Part shown: positions 48,170-58,131 of the stretch, in pieces
How positions within the stretch are numbered: the stretch's first letter is position 1
Layout: every line of letters begins with the position of its first letter
NCBI GenBank assembly: GCA_021234155.1
Contig: JAJEKV010000011.1
Coordinates: 9,279,712 to 9,343,711 of the forward strand
Direction: 5' to 3'
DNA from: Isoetes taiwanensis
Taxonomy: Eukaryota; Streptophyta; Lycopodiopsida; Isoetales; Isoetaceae
Length of the DNA: 64,000 bases
The notes under the pieces: generated by a model
What the model saw: only the letters and a program-made list of their open reading frames with translations
Databases searched by the model: none
What the model was told of the DNA's origin: nothing
Position numbers and translations under genes: made by a program

Positions 48170-49079
48170 ATGGCAAGAACTAAGCAAACTGCAAGGATCC
48201 ATCCAGGTGGTGTAAGGCCAGGTGATTACATTAGTCCGCCTTCTTCATCTGACTCTGAAGTCTCTGATAGAGATTCTCCTCCTCCGACCATGCCTAACAG
48301 AAGACCCGGAAAAGAAATCCGCATGACAGACGGCGGGAGAAGCAGCTCCGGAGTAAGTAGGGAGGTGCACTCCGGTTCGGAGACAGAGGATGAAAATGTG
48401 AGAGACCGGCAAGCAGAATATGACGCCGGATTAATTATTGGGCAGCCGCCTCTTCTTGCTCTTTTTCCTGCTCCTCCCCGCCTCCCCGTGGAGGTGCCAG
48501 AACTTCAAATCAAAGGAGGAGGCTCAACGCCTTAAAGGGGAAGGCGACCAGAATGTGAGGAGACTACGGAAGAGTCGGGCCGAGGAACAGCCCGCAAATG
48601 CTCGGGTGAGGAGGCAGCCGGAAGAGACGGCCGAGCAACAGGCTCCAAATGCTGCGGTGGGTGAGGGTAGTGGCCGAAGCGAAGACTAAGCCTCGGCATT
48701 AAAGTGCTTCGCGAGATTAAGAAGTATCAAGAGCACCGGGAGATGGTCATTCCGCGCCTCCCATTTGCTGTGCTCGTGAGAGAGATTCTGCAAGAGTGTG
48801 GTGCGATACATCATACCGCCATGTAATTCAAGCAATCAGCTTTAAATGCTCTTCAAATGGCTTCGAAGCAGCTTGATGCTCTGGCCTGTTTCGAGGACTC
48901 GCAGCCTTTGCAAAGAATACATGCCAAGCGCAAGGATCGTTATGCCCAAGGACGCGACTCGCCTTACGCATAAGGGATCCCGAAAGTACTATGGTCAAAA
49001 TTTTATGGCTGAATACAACAAGAAGAAAGACCCCGTAAAAAAGGCCGTGAAGTGCCTTTGTGTTTTTTCATATGTATAA
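48170..49079 (+). pseudogene. Divergent histone H3 with a canonical ARTKQTAR tail start, decayed
   Basis: Histone H3 pairs with H4 in the nucleosome core. The ATG opens MARTKQTAR, identical to residues 1-8 of H3 including Lys4, then IHPGGVRPG, where Lys9, Ser10 and Lys14 are lost but the GG is kept. A long Ser/Asp/Glu-rich insert follows (to about 48,687, with one frame change). The histone fold is then recognisable. Frame 48,689 onward gives LGIKVLREIKKYQ (alpha-N), EMVIPRLPFAVLVREILQE (alpha 1), FKQSALNALQMASKQL (alpha 2), then FEDSQPLQRIHAKR. After a frameshift it continues IVMPKDATRLTHKGSRKYYG (alpha 3, compare IMPKDIQLARRIRG) and a Lys-rich C-terminal tail absent from normal H3. A TAA inside the fold (about 48,821) and two or more frameshifts make this copy non-functional. 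The tail plus long linker suggests a specialised variant. Confidence 0.83.
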
Positions 49080-49182
49080 TATTTCTTAATGTAATGGCTT
49101 TATAAGCTTAATCTCTTAGTCCATTTCTTTCTTAGAAGCCTAGCTTCAGACTTTGTATTTTTTTTTTTAATGTTATACGTGA

Positions 49183-49252
49183 GGATCACACGACCTTGCA
49201 GCAAGCATTGTGCTTTTTGTTGCACATAGTAGTCTTCGGCGTCGTGTGATCC
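49183..49252. promoter_or_regulatory. GGATCACACGAC inverted repeat after the H3-like gene
   Basis: A perfect 12-bp inverted repeat, GGATCACACGAC ... GTCGTGTGATCC, with a 46-bp loop, lies ~100 bp after the gene's end. It is the best of at least five related inverted repeats in the element. The telomeric repeats begin at the next base. Confidence 0.8.
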
Positions 49253-49300
49253 AACCCTAACCCTAACCCTAACCCTAACCCTAACCCTAACCCTAACCCT
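49253..49300. repeat. (AACCCT)8 telomeric repeat (TTAGGG type)
   Basis: Eight perfect AACCCT units follow directly after the inverted repeat and end in AAAATATACGG. Most land plants have TTTAGGG telomeres, so a TTAGGG tract inside a mobile element is unexpected. It could be a captured telomere, a healed end, or the product of a telomerase with the TTAGGG type. Confidence 0.97.
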
Positions 49301-49436
49301 AAAATATACGGACAAATCTCCCCACAACGGTTGTGTCCCCTTTCATAATCGACAAACGGCTACTTGAGTTCAAAAGTGACAAAATACTTTTACCGCTCCT
49401 AAACATCTTCTTGTTTTCGCTGCTTGTTTTCGGGCC

Positions 49437-50932
49437 ATGGATTGTTATGTGAAGTTCCCGGAATGGTATGCATCCGCCCCTCATGACAACGAGGAAGTTG
49501 CGCCGACCGCGATTTATCCGTTCTATTGCAAGGAGTTGGACATCATGGCAAAAAAGAGCGAGCTTGATGCTATCGCGAGGTTGCCTTAGCTTTCACCCGG
49601 GACCGCTTGGTCTCGCCAAGACGCCCTTTGCAGATGTCCCTGGCTCGTGGATTCCAAAACCAGCTCTAGAGGAGGCGGCTTCCCATTTGCAAACAACGAA
49701 GATGTTTTTCAAGAATGCTGCGCAACGGGCTCCTCCTGGCTGCGTCCTTGTGCTTAAGAAGGTATCTTATTTCTCTTTGCCGTTTGCATTTGCTAGTTAT
49801 TGCATTCTGCTCGGCCAAACCGAAGATACACTGGAAACAATGAAATCTTTAAACCAAGGGGGTCAGTTATGTGTGATGATGCTGACTATGACGTAGAAAT
49901 GGAGATAGATCTACAAGAAGAAGAGCAAGAATGTAGGAGTTTTAGCTTCGACGCACTGGCCTTGGGTGAACCAGAGGAGGGAGATGATTCTGAAGGTGAT
50001 GAGGATGGGGATGAGGATGAAAAGAAGTTGTCTGACATAACGCCAATTTTAGTGGAAGGCAAAGAATACCTATTGCTAAGTGATATACTGAGGAACCCGT
50101 CTTTGTTACTTAATGTGTGCTAGGGAAGACGAGCTTATTTTACCTTGGCGAATGGGTAAACCTAGGCCTAGATTTTGAAGAGGATTTGGACAAAGAGATG
50201 TTTGAAGTGTCTAATTACACCGCAATGCTATAAAGCTTAAAAGAAGCCTATGAGAGGCTGGAGTCTCGATTTGCTCAAGAGGAGGCTTAATCTACCAACG
50301 GAAGAAGAATTCCAGCTCTCGCGTGCAAAGCCGCCAACGGGATCTACAGGTTTATGTGCCCTTCATCAATCAGGGCAAAGATAAGCCTCATAGATGAGGA
50401 GAAATGTGAAGAAGATAAGCTTGAGGGTTCTTATTTGTGGGAAGTAGATGATTTTTCTTGCCGACATGCACGCGGGGACAGGAAAGATTGAAGGACTCTA
50501 CATTGTTACGATATATCTCAAGATTCGTTAATGGGGAGATAATCGTCTTCGGCAGAACTTTCAGTCCAAAAGGTGCAGAGTTTGTCTATTACATCCGTGC
50601 ATTATGCATGTATGTACGGTAACCATTCCCAATTGGCATCAAACACCGAAAGGGTGATAGCAATTGGGCGGGATGTTGTGCTACAATATTTTGACGACCA
50701 AGCCGGTCTCATGGGAGCAGCAATATGTTAAATTTTTAGTCTGGCCGGCTTGACTCACCCAAGGTTGGAAGCCGGGGTCGATAACATGGAAGTCATTGCC
50801 TTGTTGGATGGGCGTAGGGGATTGAAAGAGCATGAAATTGACGAATTTAAGCTTGAGAAATTGGAAGTTATATGTTTGTCAACTTGTATCGGTAAAATTA
50901 TTTATGTACGATTGTCCTTCCTAGATTCCTAA
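49437..50932 (+). pseudogene. Decayed gene for an unrecognised acidic protein
   Basis: From the ATG at 49,437 the frames, taken in turn, give WYASAPHDNEEVAPTAIYPF, then FADVPGSWIPKPALEEAASH, a probable intron starting at 49,761, and a strongly acidic stretch EPEEGDDSEGDEDGDEDEKK (about 49,970-50,030). They continue with PILVEGKEYLLLSDILRNPS, FYLGEWVNLGLDFEEDLDKE, AYERLESRFAQEEA, RYISRFVNGEIIVFGR, VVLQYFDDQAGLMGAA and EAGVDNMEVIALLDGRRGLK. Composition stays coding-like over 1.5 kb, but at least five frameshifts or stops occur. Acidic tracts of this kind are common in histone chaperones. That role is only a guess, prompted by the H3-like neighbour. Confidence 0.5.
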
Positions 50933-51076
50933 TAAAAATTATTTTATTTGTATTTATTCACATCACGCCAAATACATCACCGATTTTTACGTCATATCTA
51001 GGTTTTTAAGGCCGTGGTGATATTTATCTCAAGAAATGAAATATTATTGGAAAAAAACAATTAATTTATTTATTCC

Positions 51077-51105
51077 TCACACGACGCGAGAAGCAACTCG
51101 TGTGA
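51077..51105. promoter_or_regulatory. TCACACGA...TCGTGTGA inverted repeat
   Basis: Perfect 8-bp arms with a 13-bp loop (CGCGAGAAGCAAC) lie immediately upstream of the TATA box of family gene A, and also ~150 bp after the end of the preceding gene. A weaker version (ATCACGCC ... GTGGTGAT) lies at 50,963-51,030. Confidence 0.75.
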
Positions 51106-51112
51106 CTCATGT

Positions 51113-51120
51113 TATAAATA
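51113..51120 (+). promoter_or_regulatory. TATAAATA box, family gene A
   Basis: TATAAATAGAAGACC lies 80 bp before the ATG and is followed by a pyrimidine-rich leader with CTTCCGCCTTCC. The same 15 bases occur before gene B. Confidence 0.7.
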
Positions 51121-51192
51121 GAAGACCGATGTCCACGCTGACCTCCGACGGCATCATCATCTTCTACTTCCGCCTTCCACCTTACGCTCAAG

Positions 51193-51580
51193 ATGGCATC
51201 ATCATCTTCCTCTAGCAAGCGACCACGCCAAGATAGCACTCCCCAGCGCCCAGAGCTGCCCGTGGACATCACCCTTGCAGTGGTGATGAAGAGATTCAAG
51301 GAGATCCATGATGAAAACAACCGTCTCTGTCGCCGAGAACAATGAGGCGGCCGATGCATTAGCCTTCACGAGGGGAGCCGGCCAAGACGAAGCGAGACGT
51401 TGAGCTCGTGGAAACATTCGCCATGTACCAAGAGGCTACGAAGCCGCAGGCGAGGGCGCAGGTTGAAACTGCTCACATGATTTCGCAGGCCTTAGAAGAT
51501 ATGGAGAAGAAGCCCGAGCGGGAGGAGGATGAGAACGCACCTTTACCATTTCACCGCAGGACATGAAAATCAGCTAGAGG
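51193..51580 (+). pseudogene. Small coiled-coil gene family, copy A
   Basis: The ATG opens MASSSSSSKRPRQ, a Ser-rich start with a basic patch, then ELPVDITLAVVMKRFKEIHD. A TGA at 51,343 closes the frame after 50 codons. Beyond it, in other frames, the sequence continues as an alpha-helical, charged region (ELVETFAMYQEATKPQA, HMISQALEDMEKKPEREEDE), as in copy B, so the original protein was about 125 residues. Ser-rich start, ELPxDI motif, then coiled coil is the family plan. No known family was recognised. LPxDI recalls the start of an F-box, but the rest does not fit one. Copies B, C and D follow at ~0.9-kb intervals. Confidence 0.6.
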
Positions 51581-51690
51581 ATCATGAAGATCCCTAGGCG
51601 TTGTATCTATCTATTTTTGCTTCAAAGAAAAGTTTTTCTATTTTTGCTTCTATCTATCCTCTTGTTCCAATGTATGTTCTGTTTTATTAA

Positions 51691-51770
51691 ACTATCACAC
51701 ACCACGCCAAAATGCCTTGCTTGCAATTAGGTAGCAATCAATCGGATTTCGCGCCGCGGTGATCTCCATG
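51691..51770. promoter_or_regulatory. Imperfect ATCACAC-type inverted repeat after gene A
   Basis: ATCACACACCACGCCAAAAT faces ATTTCGCGCCGCGGTGAT. The loop TTGCAATTAGGTAGCAATCA is shared with the equivalent position after gene B (52,572-52,642), so the whole 3' region was duplicated with the gene. Confidence 0.6.
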
Positions 51771-52017
51771 CCATTCTATTTTGCTTCAATGAGAAGTTCT
51801 ATCTTTAGTTATGTATCGGTAAAATTACTTATGTATAGATTGTATCACCGAAATTATCAATAAAAATTATCACACGAAGCTTTCTCTCGGAAGAAAAAGA
51901 CGTTAGAAGAAGTAACGGTCCTTTTTCCTCACATGACGCGAGAAGTAACGGTCCATTTTCCCGACCCACTCAAGATCCTTCACGCGTCGGTGACTCAAGC
52001 TACTACGAAATCCCTGT

Positions 52018-52025
52018 TATAAATA
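52018..52025 (+). promoter_or_regulatory. TATAAATA box, family gene B
   Basis: TATAAATAGAAGACC lies 109 bp before the ATG and is followed by a strongly pyrimidine-rich leader (CCTCTTCCGCCTTCCGCC). Confidence 0.7.
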
Positions 52026-52126
52026 GAAGACCTTCTATCTTGCCTTCGACCTCCCGATCCTCTTCCGCCTTCCGCCCTACGCTCATCTTCTCTCCTTTCC
52101 GCTTCTTCCGCCTTCCGGCTTCTCCG

Positions 52127-52500
52127 ATGGCATCTTCATCCTCCTCCAAGAAGTTTAATCGCGCCCAGAGCTGCCTACCGGACATCACCCTTGCCGTGGT
52201 GATGAAGAGATTTAAGGAGGTTCACGAATTAAAACAAATTGCCTCGGCCGCCGGTAGAAGATGGAGGCGGTGGACGTGTTAGAATTCACGAGGGGGCTGC
52301 CGCGATGAGCGAGACCTTGAGCTCAAGGGCAACATTAACCAGTACCGAGAGGCCAATAGTCAGAGGGTCGAGGCGCTTTAATCGCGACACAATATTTCGC
52401 AGCGCTTAGAAGATATGGAGAAGAAGCTTCCGAGCTGGAGGATGAGAACGCAGACTTTACGGCCAGCCTACGGGATCATGAAGATCCGTAGCCATTGTAT
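52127..52500 (+). pseudogene. Small coiled-coil gene family, copy B
   Basis: MASSSSSKKFNRAQSCLPDI runs into TLAVVMKRFKEVHE, closely matching copy A. The frame ends at 52,282 after 51 codons. Further on, other frames hold QRLEDMEKK and an ending with GIMKIRSHC, parallel to the AxDHEDP-type ending of copy A. The ELP motif is shortened to LPDI. Like A it is broken by frameshifts after the conserved motif. Confidence 0.58.
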
Positions 52501-52571
52501 ATACATTTTTGTTTCAAAGAAAAATTTGCTCGTTTCTTGCTTCTATCCGTTTCTCTTGTTTTGTTTTATTA

Positions 52572-52642
52572 AAGATCTGACGACGACGCGAAATGCCATT
52601 CTTGCAATTATGTAGCAATCAATGGATTTCGGCGTGATGATC
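52572..52642. promoter_or_regulatory. Imperfect inverted repeat after gene B
   Basis: GATCTGACGACGACGCGAAAT faces ATTTCGGCGTGATGATC, with the same loop sequence as after gene A. Confidence 0.6.
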
Positions 52643-53011
52643 TCCACAACGCATACATCGTTGTATGTATAAATTCCTAATTTATTAATGGAAAAGTATA
52701 TGTAACACAAATATCTAGCTAGATTATGTGACAACTTGCGTGTAAATGCGAATTTGCATGTGGATGACAACGCCTATTCACATAACGCGGGCTTGTGGAT
52801 GATAACGCCATGCCAAGGACGTGGCATGCGCCGCCACAATAACACCGTTTTTTGTACGGCCTCGCATACAAGACGGCTAGGGATATGACGGATCCCATGA
52901 TGCTAACATAGGCTACCGTTGCCTAATTGCATGCTATAATTTCGCCCGTAGGATTATTACAAAACTTTATCCAGACTGCAACCGTGATATTCCAACGTGA
53001 TCTCTAGTTTC

Positions 53012-53020
53012 TATATAAAA
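53012..53020 (+). promoter_or_regulatory. TATATAAAA box, family gene C
   Basis: Lies 101 bp before the ATG and is followed by the pyrimidine-rich leader (CCATCTCTCCTGTTCTCCC). Confidence 0.68.
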
Positions 53021-53112
53021 GGTCGGAGGCCTTTGTCTTCTCCTATCCGGCCATCTCCTCGTTTCTACCACATCCGCCCTCAACCATCTCTCCTGTTCTC
53101 CCATCACTTTCA

Positions 53113-53540
53113 ATGGCCTCCACTCCGGTTCCATCCCCGCCGAGATCTTGTCTAAAGTTTTGGTCAAGGAAATTCGTAACATTCGTGGGAAGCGAGGAAC
53201 GGATCCGCCTTCTAAAAGAAAAAAGAATGATTAAGACGCCGCCAAGCTGGTTCTGCGGCAGAGGAAAAGGCCGCCTTCTATAGGGAGGTGATTTTAGTGC
53301 GCGACAATCGGCCGGGCTGTTTTAGACCGCTGAATTGCGCCACACGAGATATAGCCTCCAAGAGAGGCTTAGGGCCGCAATCGGCGGGGAGAGGCTGCCC
53401 GAGCTCAACTCGATGAGCGGGAAGATAAGGTTGCGGAATATGAGAACGTGGTTGCGGGGCGTGCAATCATGTTGGAGGAGCAGTAAAAAATTATCACCGC
53501 CCTCCGTGAAGAGCTTGCCCCGGCGATCATAGGCATCGGG
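53113..53540 (+). pseudogene. Small coiled-coil gene family, copy C
   Basis: The ATG opens MASTPVPSPP. After a frameshift within 30 bp the family motif follows as IPAEILSKVLVKEIRNIRGK and SKRKKND. A coiled-coil part with EDKVAEYENVVAGRAIMLEE, a stop, then ITALREELAPAI closes it. It is more diverged than A and B. The same promoter plan and 3' inverted repeat support common descent. Confidence 0.52.
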
Positions 53541-53683
53541 CTCCTCCTAGAGGGGGGCTTTTTTTTTTTTTAATGTTTGTAATGGTTTTATTTCTCAATG
53601 GGAAAAGTTTTTGACAAATGTGCCGAATATTACGTTTCCTATTTTTAATTTTTAATATCCGTGGTAGAGAGAATGACAAGACA

Positions 53684-53748
53684 GATCACACGAAGCGAAA
53701 CCCTTCATAGGGTTTTAAAGCTCGTCTGCAGATTTCGCGTGGTGTGAT
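53684..53748. promoter_or_regulatory. GATCACACGAAGCGAAA inverted repeat after gene C
   Basis: ATCACACGAAGCGAAA faces TTTCGCGTGGTGTGAT (14 of 16 positions pair), ~140 bp after the gene. Confidence 0.75.
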
Positions 53749-53888
53749 ACAGTGTAGTTAGAATAGTTATTAATGTGTTCCAGCGGACAGTACCATTAAT
53801 GTGTTCTAGCGGACAACCCATTGAATCCACTGACACGCATGCATGCAAAAATTTAATCGCGTGTTTAATATGTTCAAGCGCTAATATG

Positions 53889-53896
53889 TATAAATT
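53889..53896 (+). promoter_or_regulatory. TATAAATT box, family gene D
   Basis: Lies 93 bp before the ATG, with the usual leader (CTCCTTCCGCCGG ... CGTCCCTCC). Confidence 0.65.
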
Positions 53897-53981
53897 GAGG
53901 TCCTTGCATTGTGCTCCTTCCGCCGGTTAGAGTCTTTGCTCCTCACTTCTATAATCTTAACGTCCCTCCTATTTGTCATCT

Positions 53982-54530
53982 ATGGCCTCCACATCCTCAA
54001 CCGCTGATAAGGGAAAACGCAAGAGGATAGAACTCCCTTCTGACATAGTGTTGGGTGTTCTAATGAAGAGGTTGAAGGAGCAAGATGATCTTCTAAAGGA
54101 AAACGCCGTTACAATTCAGCGTAAAGAAGAAGAGAATGAATTCAACCTTCTCATGCTTCGTGAGCCGAGAGGCAAATCAAGCGGTTGAATAGAAGGTCGG
54201 ACAGATGACATGCCCCAACAACCGCAGACCGAGGTGGTTATGACGGCAACGCAGGATGCTAATTCAGCGTAAGAACACGTTGTGCTATTGGGACAGGAGC
54301 GGGACATGTACAAAGAGATGGTGGACAGATTGGAGGAACGTTTGGATAGGGTGATTGCTCGCTTGAGGGGAATAGATGAAGACGAAGACGAGGACGGAGC
54401 TGATGATGATGATGAAGATAATGAAGAAGAGCTCGTGACCGGAGCAACAATGAGTCGTTGTATTTTGTTTTTCAATGTAACATCTTTCACAACTTTAATC
54501 AAAAGTAACCTTTTTATTATTATCTTGTAA
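53982..54530 (+). pseudogene. Small coiled-coil gene family, copy D (longest)
   Basis: MASTSSTADKGKRKRIELPS leads to DIVLGVLMKRLKEQDDLLKE and a heptad-like NAVTIQRKEEENEF, ending in a stop at 54,188. After frameshifts the helix continues (GQERDMYKEMVDRLEERLDR, VIARLRG) into an acidic tail IDEDEDEDGADDDDEDNEEE, with a stop ending at 54,530. The basic start, coiled coil and acidic tail would suit a dimeric nuclear or chromatin-associated protein. That is inference from composition. Confidence 0.58.
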
Positions 54531-54610
54531 AGCTTCACACGACGGAAGCCACATAAATGCAAGCAATAGCTTAAACTCCACTGCTCAAGGCCAGATGATC
54601 TGAGATAAGA

Positions 54611-54677
54611 TCACACGACGCCGAAGCTACGGATTTGTGCAAACAAGGTTGGAGGCAAGTACTTCAAGGTCGTGTGA
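54611..54677. promoter_or_regulatory. TCACACGAC...GTCGTGTGA inverted repeat after gene D
   Basis: Perfect 9-bp arms with a 49-bp loop. A further single arm, TTCACACGACGGAAGCC, lies at 54,534. Confidence 0.75.
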
Positions 54678-54789
54678 ACATGCTACACATTACAAGTATA
54701 TTTTTACCGATTCTTTGTCTCTTAGATCTCCATTTGTTATGCGATGCTAGTGGGGCCCTAGAATTTTGCCAAGCAACTTTCCGCTTTCT

Positions 54790-57354
54790 CTTCAAAGATT
54801 ATGCCAATGGTGTTTACGACTTACGGGTTGCTCTTTAAAGCGACCTTCTTGTCGATGATTTAGCCATCGCCCTTCTATAAAACCACTCACATCCGTCTTA
54901 GAGGGTTGGTTCCCACATTTCCACCCCTCTTTGAGTGTTACATGAAAGGCTATTTTAGCTTGTTTATACGACTTCTCCATGCCTTGTGCACTCCACAATC
55001 GCTAGGCTTCCATACTTCCTAAAAACCAAGGTGCATGAGCCCAAAAGATGTGCAAGTAGTGCGTGACTTCACTCTCTCCCCATGCGCCTATGAAAGCTTT
55101 AATAAATTTGTTATTCGCTTGCACCTAACATTTTCAGATCTTCTTGTGAGGTCCATTCTCTCAATGTATGGGAACAATTCGCATAATGCATCCCATGCTT
55201 TTTTTTTCCTCAATGCCGAACTTAACGCCATCTCAGGCGGGGGTCCTGCTCCGCATCAACCAGCAATTTTCCAAATTCATAGACCTTTTCTCCCATCTGG
55301 TTTCCGCTCAGAGCCTCTCTATGATTCTTTATGAAGCATCGAAGCTTTCACCCTCCAATTGACACCTTACGAGGCACACTTGTTCTTCCTTCCCGCTTCT
55401 CATCGAGCTCTAATCTTACATTGCCACCATGCAAACCTCGCTTCCGATAGAACATGTTCAACTCTACTAATTCCTTCCTCTCTTCTCTTCTTGTCCAAAT
55501 GTTCCACACCTAAACTGCAGCTCAAAAATATCATCTTGTCGATGATTCTCACAAAGCCGCAAAGTGCGATATGAACCCTCTCTAATGGAATGGGGAAAAT
55601 GCCATGGAACTTGGGATCTTCTTTCTCCTCTATTAGAGCATTTGCTTGGTTAAGGGACAAGGTTGAAACAGCTCTTCCCAAGATTTTTGACTTCCTTTGC
55701 ATGATTGCAAAGATGCATAACTTTTTGCATGTTCCTTGTCCTCCTCCACTTATGTTGTACATTGCTTTCTCGCTTTTAAATCAGACACCAAGTGAAAAAT
55801 TACTTTGTAAGATCCATAGTGATCTACTTTGCAATTTTCCCCTCCCTCGAATCTAGATATTAGACTCGGGATGTCGGTTTGATTGAACACCCATTTCAAT
55901 ACCTCGTGGGTTTTTTTTTTCGAACTTTAAAGAGACCTAACCACCGTGTGTCATCTTGATTGACATGAGAACCATTTTTCAAAGACGTTTCTTCTCCTCG
56001 TCGGTCACCTCTCGACATCTTTTTATTATTCTTGTTGCTCTTTGATTTAGCATGTGCAATTGCATTCTCAATTGCTCTATTCATGATGACAACGGATACC
56101 CTCTCATACTTCTCAAACTTAATCGGTTCCATTTCATCCAATTTTATGCAAACTTCAATCTCACCATTAGTTTTCGCGAATCGTTAAGTCATAATATTTG
56201 ACAAGGAATTGTAAGAGAGTAACAGGTCAACCCAAAGATTATTATGCTCATTCATTCATTCCAACTATATCACAACAATCCTTGCCATTCTTATCTTTTA
56301 TGGCTATGGCGGGGACCAAGCACATTCAACGTGGTGCATCTCTCCTAATATGGCATACACCATCTTTGTCCTAGTAACCCTTGTATTCTTGACAATTTGT
56401 GGACATGGAGCTTAATACTTTTTTGTGCCCATTCTTTTCAACGCTTCGTGGAATGGCTTGAATAGAGAACGGTAACCAAGCCTACCGATGCCTACATCAT
56501 CACAAACGGTCAGACATCCGCCGCTTCTAACTTCTTCTTGTAGATCTCCCTAGTACCATTTCCAATACCATCTTCTTGAGAGGAGAGTTGTAGGGCTGAC
56601 AAATCATGTCCACTATCTCCCTGTTCGTCGTTAGGTTCTTCACCACGTAACCAAGATTGCTTCTAGTTTCCCGGATCTTAATTGGCCTTTTTTGGGTGTT
56701 GTAAACGGACCTTGTGGCGCGGACCTAAGCGCCTCGAATGCACCTGATCCAAACTTCAGTTCCTCTATCTACGATAATGCTTCTTCCTTTCTCGCAAGCC
56801 AAGGGGTGTTTTCTTCAAATTCTTTAACCTACATTGAAGCCCAAAGTTTGCTCTTTCGAGCTCTTGGATCTTTTCTTGCGCCCTATCACCAATTTGGACT
56901 TGTCCGCCATTATCTCAAAGAAGTTTCCCTCCCCAAGCCGTCATTCCTTTCCTTCATCACGGTGGAGTAATGAAGCGAGAGAAAAAAAGAGTCTTTGGTT
57001 TAAGTTATAATTCTCTTGTGACAATCGGAAGCAGCTCATCTCAAGGAACTGTATTCGATTCCGAATGCCTTCATCCTCTCTCAATCTCTCACAATATCCC
57101 AAGAGGCCAGAGTTACCGTCACCACAAAATCGGACTAAACTTGAAACGTCCCGAAATGACGGTTTCTTGCCACTCAACGGATCCAATGGATATAAACTGC
57201 CATCCGCCCAGATGTCGACACTTTTTGAGCCTGCAAGACGCAACATGTCGAGGTCTAAGTTCTTATTTTTTAGACCTCTTTTTTTGCGATTGAAGACTGG
57301 AGCATATTCCTGAGTCAGTTGGATCCTTATCCACACATCATTTGGAGCTTCCAT
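54790..57354 (-). pseudogene. Long decayed minus-strand coding region(s), unrecognised
   Basis: The minus strand from the ATG at 57,354 is open for 137 codons (MEAPNDVWIRIQLTQEYAPV, RLSQENYNLNQRLFFSLASL). It then continues through many stops with clearly coding-like text: MADKSKLVIGRKKRSKSSKS (about 56,920), REIYKKKLEAADV (56,540), ASVGLVTVLYSSHSTKR (56,490), NALIEEKEDPKFHGIFPIPL and ERVHIALCGFVRIIDKMIFL (55,640-55,540), EHVLSEARFAWWQCKIRAR (55,450). At least a dozen stops occur, so the gene is dead. It is the largest coding relic in the inner element and therefore the best candidate for its lost transposase or replication protein, but I recognise no catalytic motif. Confidence 0.45.
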
Positions 57355-57394
57355 ACCGCGTGGATCGCACGGCGCGAAATGAAGGTGTACAATT

Positions 57395-58025
57395 TGTATG
57401 CCCCAGCACAATTCGCTTCGTTTGAGGCTCAGTCCGTACTAACCTCGTTTTTGAAATTTGCAACGTGCATATGGAAATCGAAAAGTCTATTCTCCTACAA
57501 TCCATGCTTTTATACAAAAGCAAATTCAAAATTCGAATTGTAGGGGGGCGGGAAGCCTGTATTGGGATGAAGTAAAGATCCCGGTTACGAACTTTTAAGG
57601 CGCAATCGCAAATAAAAAACGAAAAGTCTAATACAAAGCTTCAACCTACACATTCAAATTTTGAAATGTAGAAGGCGGGAATGGACTCTAAATGAAAATA
57701 GGGCAAGACAAGATCGGTGATGCGCATGATTGGTATCTGACAAACCAAGAGACACCGTCATGAGTTGCCGGTATGCTATAATGCAAGTGGCTTTTTAGAA
57801 GCGCCCGCGGTTAAGGCCAATCTGTCTGACAACCAACAGAATTAAATACATATGGCGCCATAGATATGCGATTCCCCTTATTCCGGGAGAATATTCCAAG
57901 CAAATCTGACGAGAAAAAAGGGGCGGAAATATGACGTGGAATGGCTGATAGGAGGCCATTTTGAGACCCCAAATCCCAAGGAGCGGAAATATGACGTGGA
58001 ATGGCTGATAGGAGGCCATTTTAGT
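57395..58025. repeat. Duplicated right-end segment, internal copy
   Basis: Aligns with 59,440-59,995 in the same orientation. Shared strings include TTTGAAATTTGCAACGTGCA, CTGACAAACCAAGAGACACC and ACATATGGCGCCAT. It ends in GGAGGCCATTTTGAGACCCC, a truncated version of the right terminal repeat, followed by a second tandem copy of GAGCGGAAATATGACGTGGA. An old right end of a related element may therefore lie here at about 57,978. Confidence 0.88.
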
Positions 58026-58131
58026 TCATAAAACATAATATAACTTGGAATGATAGATATTTTATATGCAAATGGGAGACTATTGATGAGGGACTTGTGT
58101 TTAATTTTAATTTGACAACAAATAAGAAAGT

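Noticed and set aside
48170-48200. ARTKQTAR as a chance match
   Set aside because: The start codon context, the exact first eight residues and the H3 fold 500 bp downstream, back in the same frame, make coincidence unlikely.
49100-49327. Minus-strand frame with VRVRVRV
   Set aside because: Translation of the telomeric repeat.
51193-51345. F-box protein
   Set aside because: Only the LPxDI start fits; the following residues are charged coiled coil without the F-box core.
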